Source of the DNA: Candidatus Polarisedimenticolaceae bacterium
Lineage (GTDB): Bacteria; Acidobacteriota; Polarisedimenticolia; Polarisedimenticolales; DASRJG01
NCBI GenBank assembly: GCA_036376135.1
Contig: DASVAW010000164.1
Coordinates: 62,001-126,000, forward strand
DNA: 64,000 nt
Direction: 5' to 3'
In this document: piece after piece, positions 51,576-60,608 of the stretch
How positions within the stretch are numbered: position 1 is the stretch's first letter
Layout of the letters: each line of letters begins with the position of its first letter
Made by a program: the position numbers and the translations under genes
Notes under the pieces: model-generated
Database searches by the model: none
What the model saw: the letters and a program-made list of their open reading frames with translations, nothing else
What the model was told of the DNA's origin: nothing

Positions 51576-53126
51576 ATGATCGGGAAACGCGTGTTCGCCG
51601 CGGTCGTCCTGCTCGCGGTCGCCGCCTGCGCCCCGCAAGGCACGACGCGTCCCGCTCCCGGGACGCCCTCGGCCCTCGCGGTGCTGATCGTCGTCGACGG
51701 GTTCGCCTGGCATCGTGTCGAGGCGTGGAGCGATGCGTTCGATTCCGGGCTGAGGCGGCTGCTCGACGAGGGGCGCGTCCACACGGAATGCCGCTACCGG
51801 CACGTTCCGACGGAGACCGGGCCGGGGCACGCCTCGCTGATGACGGGCGTGCCGCCGAACGAACACGGCATCGTCGCCAACGAGTGGTTCGAGCGTGCCT
51901 CCGACGGCACGTTGCGCAGGGTCTACTGCGGGGCGCCCCTCGAAGCGGGGAAGGGGGTCGGCCCGTGGCGCCTGGAAGCCGACACCCTCGGCGACCGGCT
52001 CGTGAGACGCGATCCGCGCGCGCGCGTGGTGACGGTCGCCGGGAAGGACCGCTCGGCGTTCCTCACTGCGGGGCGCGACCGGCGACACCAGCCGTTCTGG
52101 TACGACCCCGCCGAGCGCACCTTCGTCACCGCGCCGTATTACGACGGGATCGGATCGGCGCGGGAGGTGGTGGAGCGGTTCGACGCGGCGCGGGCGGGGG
52201 AGAGGCTCGAGGCCACCTACGGGAGGATCTGGTCGCGCCTTCCCCCTCCCGCGGTTTCTCCCGCCAGGCCGCCCGACCCGGCGGCGAAGGCGGCGTACGA
52301 CCCGTACGTGGGTGCGGACTTCGACTTCGACCTCGCCTCCGCGAAGCGCGGGTACGGGTACGGCTTCACGCGTTCCCCGATGCTCGACCGCGCGCTGGCG
52401 GACGTGGCGATCGCGCTCGTCGAGGACGATGCCCTCGGCCTCGGAAGGCGCGGGGCGACCGACCTGCTCGTCGTGTCGTTCTCCGGGCAGGACTACGTGG
52501 CCCACGCGTACGGCCCCGACACGGAGCCCGCATTCGACGCCGTGCGCCGTCTGGATCGCGACATCGGCGATCTGCTCGACGCGCTCGTGCGCCGCGTCGG
52601 CCGCGAGCGACTCGTCGTCGGCCTCTCGGCCGACCACGGCTTCTGCCCGATCCCCCCGAGCGGGGCACGACGCTTCGACGTCGACGTCGCGCTGGTCGAG
52701 CTCAACGCCGCGCTCCCCGAGAAGGTGGCCGCGTTCGACGGCTCGGGGGTCTGGTACGCCGCGGGCGCCGACCGCGCGAAAATCGATGCGGCGATCGGGG
52801 CCGCGGCGGGCGCGGTGTGGGGGAGCTGGATCGACGAGTTGATCCCCGTCGCGTCCATCGCCCACCGTCACGACGAGCGCGCCGAGGCGATTCGCGCTTC
52901 CGACTTCCCGGGCCGATCCCCCGATGCGGTCGCCTTCCCGAAGCCCGGCTTCATCCCCGACTGGTACGAGGGGAGGGGATCGACCCACGGATCGGTCCAG
53001 GAGTCCGACCGCCACGTCCCGATGATCCTGTGGGGGGCGGGGGTTCAGGCGGAGCGGCGATCCGAAGCGACGACGCCGTACCGGTTGGCGCCGGAGATGG
53101 CGGAGGCGTTGCGGATTCCCTGGTAA
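51576..53126 (+). CDS. Alkaline-phosphatase-superfamily phosphodiesterase/phosphatase, lipoprotein
   Basis: 516 aa. Signal peptide with lipobox AVAAC (Cys18), so probably anchored in the envelope. Type I phosphodiesterase/nucleotide pyrophosphatase fold: metal ligand D41 (LIVVDGFAW), nucleophile T81 in PTETGPGHASLMTG, VVSFSGQDYVAHAYGP with Asp and His ligands, and GLSADHGFCPIP; a C-terminal GSTHGS gives the last His. This is close to the PafA/EnPP-like group that hydrolyses phosphomonoesters or nucleotides in the periplasm. Convergent with the TPR gene. Confidence 0.9.
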   Translation: MIGKRVFAAVVLLAVAACAPQGTTRPAPGTPSALAVLIVVDGFAWHRVEAWSDAFDSGLRRLLDEGRVHTECRYRHVPTETGPGHASLMTGVPPNEHGIVANEWFERASDGTLRRVYCGAPLEAGKGVGPWRLEADTLGDRLVRRDPRARVVTVAGKDRSAFLTAGRDRRHQPFWYDPAERTFVTAPYYDGIGSAREVVERFDAARAGERLEATYGRIWSRLPPPAVSPARPPDPAAKAAYDPYVGADFDFDLASAKRGYGYGFTRSPMLDRALADVAIALVEDDALGLGRRGATDLLVVSFSGQDYVAHAYGPDTEPAFDAVRRLDRDIGDLLDALVRRVGRERLVVGLSADHGFCPIPPSGARRFDVDVALVELNAALPEKVAAFDGSGVWYAAGADRAKIDAAIGAAAGAVWGSWIDELIPVASIAHRHDERAEAIRASDFPGRSPDAVAFPKPGFIPDWYEGRGSTHGSVQESDRHVPMILWGAGVQAERRSEATTPYRLAPEMAEALRIPW

Positions 53127-53152
53127 CCCGTCGTTTTTCCCTTCGAACGGGT
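53126..53152. terminator. Small bidirectional hairpin between convergent genes
   Basis: ACCCGT (53126-53131) and ACGGGT (53147-53152) pair over six bases with a 15-base loop that includes TTTTT. The two flanking stops, TAA 53124-53126 and minus-strand TGA 53154-53152, lie in mirrored positions. It is weaker than the REP-type elements and lacks their GGGGACAG/GGGGTCAG core. Confidence 0.4.
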
Positions 53153-54231
53153 CACGCCGTCGGGAACGGCACCGGATCGCAACCGTCGGTGAACGACGCC
53201 ACCCGCTCCGCGGGGCGCCCCTTCGGAGCGAGCGTGGCGAGCAGGTCCTGCACCTCGCGGTCGCCGGTGTAGTCGGCGAGGGCGGGCTTGAGCTTGCGCA
53301 GCACCGCCATCCGCGCCCGATCGACGACGCCGGGCTCGGCGAGGGTCACGAGGTAGTGGCGCAGCCACTCCGCCCGGAAGATCGTGAGGTGGAGCCCGAG
53401 GGGCTGCGCGATCGCGAGCCCCGCCTCGGCGAGCCGGGCCGCTTCGTCGGGCGCCCCTTCGGCGAGCGCGACCCGCGCGAGCCCGACCGTCCACGCCGCC
53501 TCGACGGCGGGGATTTCCGCCTCGCGGGCCTCCTCCGCGGCGCGACCGACCCAGTTGCGGGCGTCGGGGAGTCGGCCGACCTCCATCAGGCACATGCCGA
53601 CGCTGCCCGCGGCGATCGCCGCGTTGGCGTAGTCGGCATGCCGGCGGCACAGGTTGTAGGCCTGCATGAACGCCTGGCTCGCGTCCTCGTGGGACTGCTG
53701 GGACCACAACAACCGGCCCTGCGCCGCGAGCGCCCACGCGGAGATCGGCCCGTCGATTCCGGCCGAGGCGGCCCCCGCGACGTCCGCCGAGAGCTTGGCG
53801 AGCGGGCGATTGCCGGCGAGCAGGTGGAGCTCGCTGAGCACGATGTGCGCTGCGGCGTGGACGTCGGGGGATTCCGAGGCGGTGGCGATCGATCGCTCCG
53901 CGATCCGTTTCGCGTCGACCAGTTTGCCCGCGCGACGAAGCGCCGCGGCGTGGCGGACCTCGATCTCCCCCTGCAGTCGCGCCCCTTCGGCGTCGTCGGG
54001 GGGACCGGCGGCGGCCAGCCGATCCAGGATCCCCGCGTAAGCCACCGCCGCGTCCGCGAACGACCCGCGCCGGAACGCCTCGGCCCCCGCGCGATCGAGG
54101 TCCTCGAGGCTGCGCTCGGGGGCCGCCGCGCGTCGCGGAACGCCCTTGGCCGACCGCTTGGGGGCGGCCGCTCGGCCGCGTCGCGGGGCCTGCGCGGGCC
54201 GCTCTTTTCTCGCCGCCGCTTTCTTCGCCAT
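53152..54231 (-). CDS. TPR-repeat protein with basic N-terminal tail
   Basis: 359 aa; ATG 54231 begins MAKKAAARKERPAQAPRRGR, an Ala/Lys/Arg-rich tail of about 45 residues, which may bind nucleic acid or acidic partners. From residue 50 the sequence is helical with TPR-like repeats: AEAFRRGSFADAAVAYAGIL, AALRRAGKLVDAKRIAERSI, AQGRLLWSQQSHEDASQAFM and SVGMCLMEVGRLPDARNW. Cytoplasmic. Function unknown beyond protein-protein contact. Convergent with the phosphodiesterase gene. Confidence 0.8.
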   Translation of the reverse strand: MAKKAAARKERPAQAPRRGRAAAPKRSAKGVPRRAAAPERSLEDLDRAGAEAFRRGSFADAAVAYAGILDRLAAAGPPDDAEGARLQGEIEVRHAAALRRAGKLVDAKRIAERSIATASESPDVHAAAHIVLSELHLLAGNRPLAKLSADVAGAASAGIDGPISAWALAAQGRLLWSQQSHEDASQAFMQAYNLCRRHADYANAAIAAGSVGMCLMEVGRLPDARNWVGRAAEEAREAEIPAVEAAWTVGLARVALAEGAPDEAARLAEAGLAIAQPLGLHLTIFRAEWLRHYLVTLAEPGVVDRARMAVLRKLKPALADYTGDREVQDLLATLAPKGRPAERVASFTDGCDPVPFPTA

Positions 54232-54279
54232 GTTCGGAATCGGGAGTCTATAACGGTGACCCCCCCTTTCGATCCACCG

Positions 54280-54308
54280 TTGATCGACGGGTCCGGCCTT
54301 CCTAAGAT
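54280..54308 (+). promoter_or_regulatory. Candidate sigma-70-like promoter, DUF2167 operon
   Basis: TTGATC (54280-54285) and TAAGAT (54303-54308) have a 17-base spacer and lie 47 bases before the ATG at 54356. Both hexamers match the consensus at four of six positions. Confidence 0.45.
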
Positions 54309-54355
54309 GTCCTCGACGGTCCCGCCCGCCCGGGAGGCTTACCCAAGGGGGTTCC

Positions 54356-55270
54356 ATGCTCCATCGTGCCGTGCGCCGCTTTCTTCCGTTCGCGTGGATA
54401 CTCGTCGCGTCGCCGTTCCTCGTCGTCCCCACGCTTGCTCAGCAGGACGAGGCCGCCGACCCGAACCCGTTCTCGAAGATCCCCTGGACCGAGGGTCCGG
54501 CGGTGGGCAGGCTCGGAGATCGAGCCGAGCTCGACGTTCCCGAGGGGTTCCTGTTCTCCGGGGCCGAGGGTACGAGGCAGTTCCTCGAGCTCACGCAGAA
54601 CATCCCCTCCGGCCGCGAGCTCGGCGTCCTGTTGCCGATCCCCCGCGAAGGCGACACATCGGGAGGCTGGTTCGTCATCTTCGAGTTCGCCGACGTGGGG
54701 TACGTCAAGGACGACGAGAAGGACAAGCTCGACGCGAAGGCGATCCTCGAGTCCATCCGCGAAGGGACGGACGCGGGGAACAAGGTCCGCTCGGAGAAGG
54801 GGTGGCCGACCCTCGAGATCGTCGGCTGGGAGAAGGAGCCCTTCTACGACACCCGCTCGAACAACCTCACGTGGGCCGTGCGGAACCGCTCTCAGGGGGC
54901 CGACGGCGTGAACTGGTCGACGCGCCTGCTCGGCCGCGAGGGGTACATGAACGTCGACCTCGTCCTCTCGCCGGAAGACGTCGCCGCCGTCGTGCCGCGA
55001 TTCGAGAGCGTGATGGGGACCTTCCGTTACGTCTCCGGCCACTCCTACGCGGAGTTCCGCAAGGGGGACAAGATCGCGGCCTACGGGCTCACCGCGCTCG
55101 TGGCCGGCGGCGCCGGCGCCCTCGCCGTCAAGACGGGGATCCTCCAGAAGTTCTGGAAGCTCATCGTCGGCGTGCTCCTCGCCGCGGGAGCCGGACTGAA
55201 GAAGCTGTGGGACCGGTTCCGCGGGGAGAGCCGGATCCCCGAACCTGGCGATCCCGCCGCGCGGGGATGA
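54356..55270 (+). CDS. DUF2167 family membrane protein
   Basis: 304 aa; ATG 54356 follows GGGGG by five bases. Signal peptide to about residue 28. The central domain is typical of DUF2167: IPWTEGPAVGRLGDRAELDVPEGFLF, GGWFVIFEFADVGYVKDDEKD, ILESIREGTDAGNKVRSEKG, and near the end GDKIAAYGLTALVAGGAGALAVKTG followed by a TM helix (about 240-285). Function is unknown; members are periplasmic with a C-terminal membrane anchor. The stop overlaps the next gene (ATGA). Confidence 0.88.
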   Translation: MLHRAVRRFLPFAWILVASPFLVVPTLAQQDEAADPNPFSKIPWTEGPAVGRLGDRAELDVPEGFLFSGAEGTRQFLELTQNIPSGRELGVLLPIPREGDTSGGWFVIFEFADVGYVKDDEKDKLDAKAILESIREGTDAGNKVRSEKGWPTLEIVGWEKEPFYDTRSNNLTWAVRNRSQGADGVNWSTRLLGREGYMNVDLVLSPEDVAAVVPRFESVMGTFRYVSGHSYAEFRKGDKIAAYGLTALVAGGAGALAVKTGILQKFWKLIVGVLLAAGAGLKKLWDRFRGESRIPEPGDPAARG

Positions 55271-56403
55271 CCGAGACCCAGACCTTCTTCGCGGTGCTTC
55301 TCGCGGTCTACGCGTACGAATGCCTGGCGATGGTGCGTCGCGACGCCGTGGGGTTCCGAACCTCCGGCACCGGGACGATGCGTCCCCGCGCCGTCGCCGA
55401 TTTTCCCGGCCCGAGGCGCCGGGCGATCGTCGCGGCCTGGCCGCTTCCGCCCCTGGGCGTCTTCGCGGCGGCGTCGCCGTGGCCGTTCTCGCTGGCTCCG
55501 GAAGGGGTCGTCGCCTGGACGATCGCGGCGCCGAACCCCGGGCGTCGCCCCGAGTCGACGGGGGTCCTCGCGCGGTTCGACGCCGTGGCGAGGTTCTCGT
55601 CGGCCGACCGGAAGGTGCTGGCCGACGGCCGGCTCCTCTGCGAAGCGGACACGGCGCGGGAGGCGGCCGTCCTCGCTGCCGTCCTCGAGCGCGTCCGCGC
55701 CGCATCCGCCGCGCGGCGCGGCGCGCGCATCGAGGCCGAGATCGAGCGTTCGCTCGACGACGGGGAGGCGGGGCGCCGTCTCGAGGCGTTTCGCGGGAAG
55801 ACGCGCGCGGCGCGGGTTGCCGCGAATCTCCTGGTGATCCACGTCGCCTTCGTCGCGCCGATCGTCGCCTCATGGCGGGGGCTCGCCTGGGGGTGGAAAG
55901 GGCTGCTCACCGTGGCGGTCCTGCTCGCGGCGGCGACGGTCGCGGCATGGGTCCGGGCGCATCGCGGCGTTCGTGGGGCGAAGCCGGCCGTCTCGGAGGT
56001 GGTCGCGCTCGCCCTCACTCCGCTCGCGGCGGCGCGCGGGCTCGACTCCTTGTCGAGGGACCTCTTCGCGGGGATCCACCCCGCCGCGGTCGCACGCGTC
56101 GCCTGCGCACCGGAGGACGCCGATCGGCTCGCCGCATTCACGCTGCGGGACGCCTTCCGGCCGCTTCCCGGGGAGGCGCCGGACGCCGGGTCCGCGACGA
56201 TCGCCGCCTGGCACCACGAGCGCTGGCGAGGCGCCCTGGAGTCGGCGGCCCGGCGCTGGGGGATCCCGCCGGAGCGCGCCTCGGGCCCCCCGGACCCCGA
56301 AGGGGCGGGAGGGGTGGCCTATTGTCCGCGATGCGCCACGGTTTTCACCGTGGAGGGGGGAGGCTGCGCCGATTGCGGCGGACTCCCCCGGTTGCGCTTT
56401 TAG
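55267..56403 (+). CDS. Membrane protein with C-terminal zinc ribbon, unknown function
   Basis: 378 aa; ATG 55267 overlaps the DUF2167 gene by 4 bases. N-terminal TM helix (TFFAVLLAVYAYECLAMV) and two TM helices near residues 180-225 (NLLVIHVAFVAPIVASW; GLLTVAVLLAAATVAAWV). The C-terminus carries YCPRCATVFTVEGGGCADCGG, a CxxC...CxxC zinc ribbon. Pairing with DUF2167 suggests a joint envelope function. Family not recognised. Confidence 0.75.
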   Translation: MTETQTFFAVLLAVYAYECLAMVRRDAVGFRTSGTGTMRPRAVADFPGPRRRAIVAAWPLPPLGVFAAASPWPFSLAPEGVVAWTIAAPNPGRRPESTGVLARFDAVARFSSADRKVLADGRLLCEADTAREAAVLAAVLERVRAASAARRGARIEAEIERSLDDGEAGRRLEAFRGKTRAARVAANLLVIHVAFVAPIVASWRGLAWGWKGLLTVAVLLAAATVAAWVRAHRGVRGAKPAVSEVVALALTPLAAARGLDSLSRDLFAGIHPAAVARVACAPEDADRLAAFTLRDAFRPLPGEAPDAGSATIAAWHHERWRGALESAARRWGIPPERASGPPDPEGAGGVAYCPRCATVFTVEGGGCADCGGLPRLRF

Positions 56404-56521
56404 GTCTGGCAGCCGTGCGACGCTCGGCCTAAATTGGGGGGCGTCGCGGACCCTCATCCGCATCTTCCTCGACGGCTCCGGAGGCCGATGCGGCCGGCAA
56501 CCCCGCGCTTTCGAGGGCGTC

Positions 56522-58402
56522 ATGAGCACGCAGCCGACCCCCCAGCCCCACGTGACCGAACAGGAGTCGATGCGCGTCGCCGAGGCCGCGCGCCAGAAGG
56601 AATGGAAGGAGCCGAGCTTCCTGAAGGAGCTGTTCCTGGGCGACTTCCAGCTCCGACTCATCCGGCCCCTACCGGACACCATCAAGGAACGGCCCGAGTT
56701 CAGCGCGTACTACGCGAAGTTCAAGACGTTCCTCGAGGAGCAGGTCGACCCGGTCGAGATCGACGAGAAGGGGGAGTACCCCGATCACGTGGTCGAGGGG
56801 CTCCGGCGGATGGGCGCGTTCGGAATGAAGATCCCGACCGAATACGGCGGCCTCGGGTTCACCCAGGTCGAATACGGCCGGATGATGGAGCTCGTCGGCA
56901 GCTACGACGGGAACATCTGCGCGCTGCTCTCCGCGCACCAGTCGATCGGCGTTCCGCAACCGATCAAGATGTTCGGCACGAAGGAGCAGAAGGAGCGGTT
57001 CCTTCCGCGCTGCGCGAAGGGGGCGATCTCGGCGTTCGCGCTGACCGAGGACGGGGTCGGATCGGATCCCGCGCGCCTGGCGACGACGGTGGAGCCCACC
57101 GCGGACGGCAAGGGATACGTGATCCACGGCGAGAAACTCTGGTGCACCAACGGCACCTGCGCCGAGCTGTTCGTCGTCATGGCCAAGCACAAGGACTCGA
57201 AGAAGATCAGCGCCTTCGTCGTCGAGGCGTCGGCGCCCGGCGTGAGCGTCGTCCACAAGTGCCGGTTCATGGGGCTGCGCGCGATCGAGAACGGCGTCAT
57301 CAAGTTCGACCGCGTGACCATCCCGAAGGAGAACCTGATCGGCCAGGAGGGGCAGGGGCTCAAGATCGCGCTCGTGACCCTCAACACCGGGCGTCTGTCG
57401 ATCCCGGCGGCGGTGACGGGAATCGCGAAGGTCAACGTCGAGACCTGCCGCAAGTGGGCGTCCGAGCGCGCGCAGTGGGGCGCGGTGATCGGCAAACACG
57501 AGGCGATCGCGCACAAGATCGCCGACATGGCGGCGACCACCTACGCGATGGAGTCGGTCTCCGATCTCGCGAGCCGGATGTCCGACCGCGGCGGGTACGA
57601 CATCCGCCTGGAGGCGGCGGCGGCGAAGGAGTTCAACACCTTCCGCGGCTGGGAGGTCGCCGACGAGACGATGCAGATCCGCGGCGGCCGCGGGTACGAG
57701 ACCGAGCGGTCGCTGGAGGCGCGCGGCGAGGCCCCGATGCCGGTCGAACGGGCGATGCGCGACTTCCGGATCAACAAGATCTTCGAGGGCTCGTCCGAGA
57801 TCATGCACCTGTTCATGGCCCGCGAGGCGGTGGACAAGCACCTCGAGATCGCCGGGGACCTCATCGATCCGGAGAAGACCGGCGGGGAGAAGTTCTCGGC
57901 GCTGATGCGCGCGGCGGCGTTCTACGCGGTCTGGTATCCGGGGCGCTGGTTCGGCTGGGGGCTCTGGCCCCGCTACGCCGGATTCGGGAAGCTCGCGCCG
58001 CACCTGAGGTTCGCCGAGCGGTCGTGCCGGAAGCTCGCCCGGTCGGTGTTCCACGGGATGATCGTCCACGGTCCCAAGCTCCAGAAAAAGCAGGCGTTCC
58101 TCTTCCGGCTCGTGGACGTCGGCCTCGAGCTGTTCGCGATCTCGGCCTGCTGCTCGCGGGCGCGCGCGATGCGCGACGAGCGCAACCCCGACACGGCGCG
58201 CGCCGAGGAGCTCGCGGATCTGTATTGCCGGAACGCGCAGCGCCGGGTGAAGCGGCTGTTCAAGGACCTCTGGAACAACGACGACGTCCTCAAGTACCGG
58301 GTGGGGCAGCACGTGCTCGACGGCACCCACGCCTGGCTCGAGGAGAACTCCATGGGGGCCCTCCCCGTCCGGCTGCGGGAGAAGCAGGGCGTGAGCGCGT
58401 AG
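56522..58402 (+). CDS. Acyl-CoA dehydrogenase, VLCAD-like with C-terminal extension
   Basis: 626 aa; ATG 56522 after GAGGG. ACAD domains in order: N-terminal helices (60-170), middle beta domain (FALTEDGVGSDPARLATT, IHGEKLWCTNG), C-terminal helical domain (MQIRGGRGYETE). The catalytic base is probably E422 in KIFEGSSEI. About 190 further residues extend beyond the core, as in VLCAD/ACAD9-type and bacterial long-chain enzymes. It oxidises acyl-CoA to enoyl-CoA with FAD in beta-oxidation. No other beta-oxidation gene is adjacent. A CTAAAT box lies in the 118-base upstream gap, but no convincing -35 was seen. Confidence 0.92.
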   Translation: MSTQPTPQPHVTEQESMRVAEAARQKEWKEPSFLKELFLGDFQLRLIRPLPDTIKERPEFSAYYAKFKTFLEEQVDPVEIDEKGEYPDHVVEGLRRMGAFGMKIPTEYGGLGFTQVEYGRMMELVGSYDGNICALLSAHQSIGVPQPIKMFGTKEQKERFLPRCAKGAISAFALTEDGVGSDPARLATTVEPTADGKGYVIHGEKLWCTNGTCAELFVVMAKHKDSKKISAFVVEASAPGVSVVHKCRFMGLRAIENGVIKFDRVTIPKENLIGQEGQGLKIALVTLNTGRLSIPAAVTGIAKVNVETCRKWASERAQWGAVIGKHEAIAHKIADMAATTYAMESVSDLASRMSDRGGYDIRLEAAAAKEFNTFRGWEVADETMQIRGGRGYETERSLEARGEAPMPVERAMRDFRINKIFEGSSEIMHLFMAREAVDKHLEIAGDLIDPEKTGGEKFSALMRAAAFYAVWYPGRWFGWGLWPRYAGFGKLAPHLRFAERSCRKLARSVFHGMIVHGPKLQKKQAFLFRLVDVGLELFAISACCSRARAMRDERNPDTARAEELADLYCRNAQRRVKRLFKDLWNNDDVLKYRVGQHVLDGTHAWLEENSMGALPVRLREKQGVSA

Positions 58403-58445
58403 CATCGAACGGGTCTAGGATGTGCGGCTGAAAGGAGACCTCTCG

Positions 58446-58805
58446 ATGCGCAAGATGTTCTTCATGGCGGCGCTCGCCGTCGCGGCTCTGATTCTCGTCC
58501 CCATGGCCGTCGCCGGCGAAGGCCACGATCACGGCGCCGCCGGCAAGGAAGTCACCGTCACCGGCAAGATCCTGTGCGCCAAGTGCACGCTCAAGAAGGC
58601 GGACGCCAAGGGCTGCCAGGACGTCCTGGTCGCCGACGAGGGCGGCAAGTCCGTCGAGTACTACCTCACCAAGAACGACGTCGCCGAGAAGTACGGGCAC
58701 GTCTGCCAGGGCGAGAAGGCGGTCGTCGCCACGGGCACCGTCATGGAGAAGGACGGCAAGACCTGGTTGACCGCTACCAAGATGGAAGCCCCCACGAAGG
58801 GCTGA
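58446..58805 (+). CDS. Small secreted Cys-containing protein (DUF6370-like)
   Basis: 119 aa; ATG 58446 with AGGAG about nine bases upstream. Signal peptide MRKMFFMAALAVAALILVPMAVA. Mature part starts GEGHDHG, then a small OB/SH3-like beta domain with ILCAKCTLKKADAKGCQDVLV (CxxC plus a third Cys) and a fourth Cys in GHVCQGEKAVVATGTV. It resembles short periplasmic DUF6370-type proteins; metal or redox binding is possible but not shown. A strong terminator follows. Confidence 0.75.
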   Translation: MRKMFFMAALAVAALILVPMAVAGEGHDHGAAGKEVTVTGKILCAKCTLKKADAKGCQDVLVADEGGKSVEYYLTKNDVAEKYGHVCQGEKAVVATGTVMEKDGKTWLTATKMEAPTKG

Positions 58806-58831
58806 TCCGTCCCGGGCGGTCGGCGATAATG

Positions 58832-58866
58832 CGGCGGCGGGGTTTCCCGCCGCCGTTCTTCTTTTC
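58832..58866 (+). terminator. Rho-independent terminator
   Basis: Perfect 10-base stem CGGCGGCGGG / CCCGCCGCCG (58832-58841 and 58846-58855) with a GTTT loop, followed by the T-rich TTCTTCTTTTC. It lies 27 bases after the small Cys protein gene. Confidence 0.85.
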
Positions 58867-58876
58867 GAGGTGCCCC

Positions 58877-60601
58877 GTGTCGCTCACCCGCCGTCGCGCC
58901 CTCGTCGCCTTCGCCACCGCCGCCGCCGGCTCCGCCGTCTTCGGCCGCGCGCTCGCGTCGGTCGCCGGGAGCAGCCCCGAGGTCACCGACGCGATGATCC
59001 GCGAGGCGTCGTGGGTCTCCGGCGTCCCGCTCGACGAGGACAAGCGCAAGCTGCTCGCGAAGGGGCTCGCGCAGCTGCAGGAGGGGTTCGCGGCGATGCG
59101 CGCGGTCGCCGTGGACAACGCCGTGCCTCCCGCGTTGTTCTTCGACGCGACGCCGGGGGCGGCTGCCGTTGCGGAGACGGGGGCGGGAACGACGGCATGG
59201 TCTCCGCGCGGCGGCTCGCGGCCGAAGACCGACGACGATCTCGCGTTCGCGTCGGTCGGGACGATCGCGGGGCTGCTGAAGTCGAAGAAGCTCTCGTCGA
59301 CGGAGCTGACGAAGCTCTACCTCGCCCGGCTGAAGCGGTTCGACCCCAAGCTCCTCTGCGCGATCACGATCACCGAGGAGCTCGCGCTGAAACAGGCCGA
59401 GGCGGCCGACCGCGAGCTGTCGAAGGGGGTGTGGCGCGGCCCCCTCCACGGGATCCCCTGGGGGGCCAAGGACCTGATCGCCGTGCCGGGGTATCCCACC
59501 ACCTGGGGCTCGGTCCCCTTCAAGACGCAGGTGCGCCCCGAGAAGGCGACGGTCGCCGAGCGCCTCGAGCGCGCCGGTGCGGTGCTCGTCGCGAAGACCG
59601 CGGTGGGGGAGCTCGCCTGGGGCGACGTCTGGTTCGGCGGGATGACGCGTAACCCGTGGAAGATCGAGCAGGGCTCGAGCGGCTCCTCCGCGGGGTCGGC
59701 GAGCGCCGTCGCCGCGGGGCTCGTCGGGTTCGCGATCGGCACCGAAACGTGGGGGAGCATCGTCTCGCCGTGCACGCGGTGCGGGGTGTCGGGATTGAGG
59801 CCGACCTTCGGGCGCGTCGGGCGATCGGGGGTGATGGCGCTCGCGTGGTCGATGGACAAGCTCGGGCCGATCGCGCGCTCGGTCGAGGATCTGGCGCTCG
59901 TCTTCGCGGCCATCCACGGCGCCGACCCGGGCGATGCGGCTTCGGTGACGCGTCCGTTCGCCTGGCCTCCGCGGCGCGATCCGAAGTCCATCCGCCTCGG
60001 CTTCGTCCCGGCGTTGTTCGACTTCGACTACACGCAGTGGGGGGAGAACGACGAGGAGCGGCGCCAGCTCGCGGAGTGGAAGGAGTTCGACCAGCGCTCG
60101 CTCCGGACCCTCCGGACCCTGGGTTACGACCTCGTTCCCGTGGAGCTTCCCGGAAGCCATCCGGTCGATCCGCTGCAGGTCATCCTCACCGCCGAGGCGG
60201 CGACCGCGTTCGACGAGCTCACCCGCTCGGGACGCGACGGCGAGCTCGTCCGGCAGGTCGAGCAGGCGTGGCCCAACGTCTTCCGGCAGGGGCAGTTCGT
60301 TCCCGCCGTCGAGTACCTGCGCGCCAATCGCATCCGGACCCTCGTGATGCGGGCGATGGAGGAGGTCTTCCGCAAGGTGGACGTCTACGTCGTGCCGTCG
60401 TTCGGGGGAGACAACCTCCTGCGGACCAATCTCACCGGGCACCCGGCCGTCGTCGTCCCGAACGGGTTCGGCGCCGCCGATGGAACCCCGACGAGTCTCA
60501 CCTTCCAGGGGCCGCTCCACGGCGACGACCTTGTCCTCGCCGTGGCCCAGGCCTACCAGCAGGCCACCGACTTCCACCGGCAGCGGCCGCCGGGGTTCTG
60601 A
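58877..60601 (+). CDS. Amidase-signature family hydrolase with Tat-like signal
   Basis: 574 aa from GTG 58877, GAGG six bases upstream. The N-terminus SLTRRRALVAFATAAAG resembles a Tat or Sec signal with twin Arg. Amidase signature triad: Lys198 (WGAKDLIAVPG), cis-Ser in EQGSSGSSAGSASA (near 267-271), and nucleophile S294 in TETWGSIVSP. A 90-residue N-terminal helical region precedes the domain. It would hydrolyse amides or a peptide-like bond outside the cytoplasm; substrate unknown. It is seven bases upstream of the DUF1684 gene, so probably an operon. Confidence 0.9.
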   Translation: MSLTRRRALVAFATAAAGSAVFGRALASVAGSSPEVTDAMIREASWVSGVPLDEDKRKLLAKGLAQLQEGFAAMRAVAVDNAVPPALFFDATPGAAAVAETGAGTTAWSPRGGSRPKTDDDLAFASVGTIAGLLKSKKLSSTELTKLYLARLKRFDPKLLCAITITEELALKQAEAADRELSKGVWRGPLHGIPWGAKDLIAVPGYPTTWGSVPFKTQVRPEKATVAERLERAGAVLVAKTAVGELAWGDVWFGGMTRNPWKIEQGSSGSSAGSASAVAAGLVGFAIGTETWGSIVSPCTRCGVSGLRPTFGRVGRSGVMALAWSMDKLGPIARSVEDLALVFAAIHGADPGDAASVTRPFAWPPRRDPKSIRLGFVPALFDFDYTQWGENDEERRQLAEWKEFDQRSLRTLRTLGYDLVPVELPGSHPVDPLQVILTAEAATAFDELTRSGRDGELVRQVEQAWPNVFRQGQFVPAVEYLRANRIRTLVMRAMEEVFRKVDVYVVPSFGGDNLLRTNLTGHPAVVVPNGFGAADGTPTSLTFQGPLHGDDLVLAVAQAYQQATDFHRQRPPGF

Positions 60602-60608
60602 GGGAACG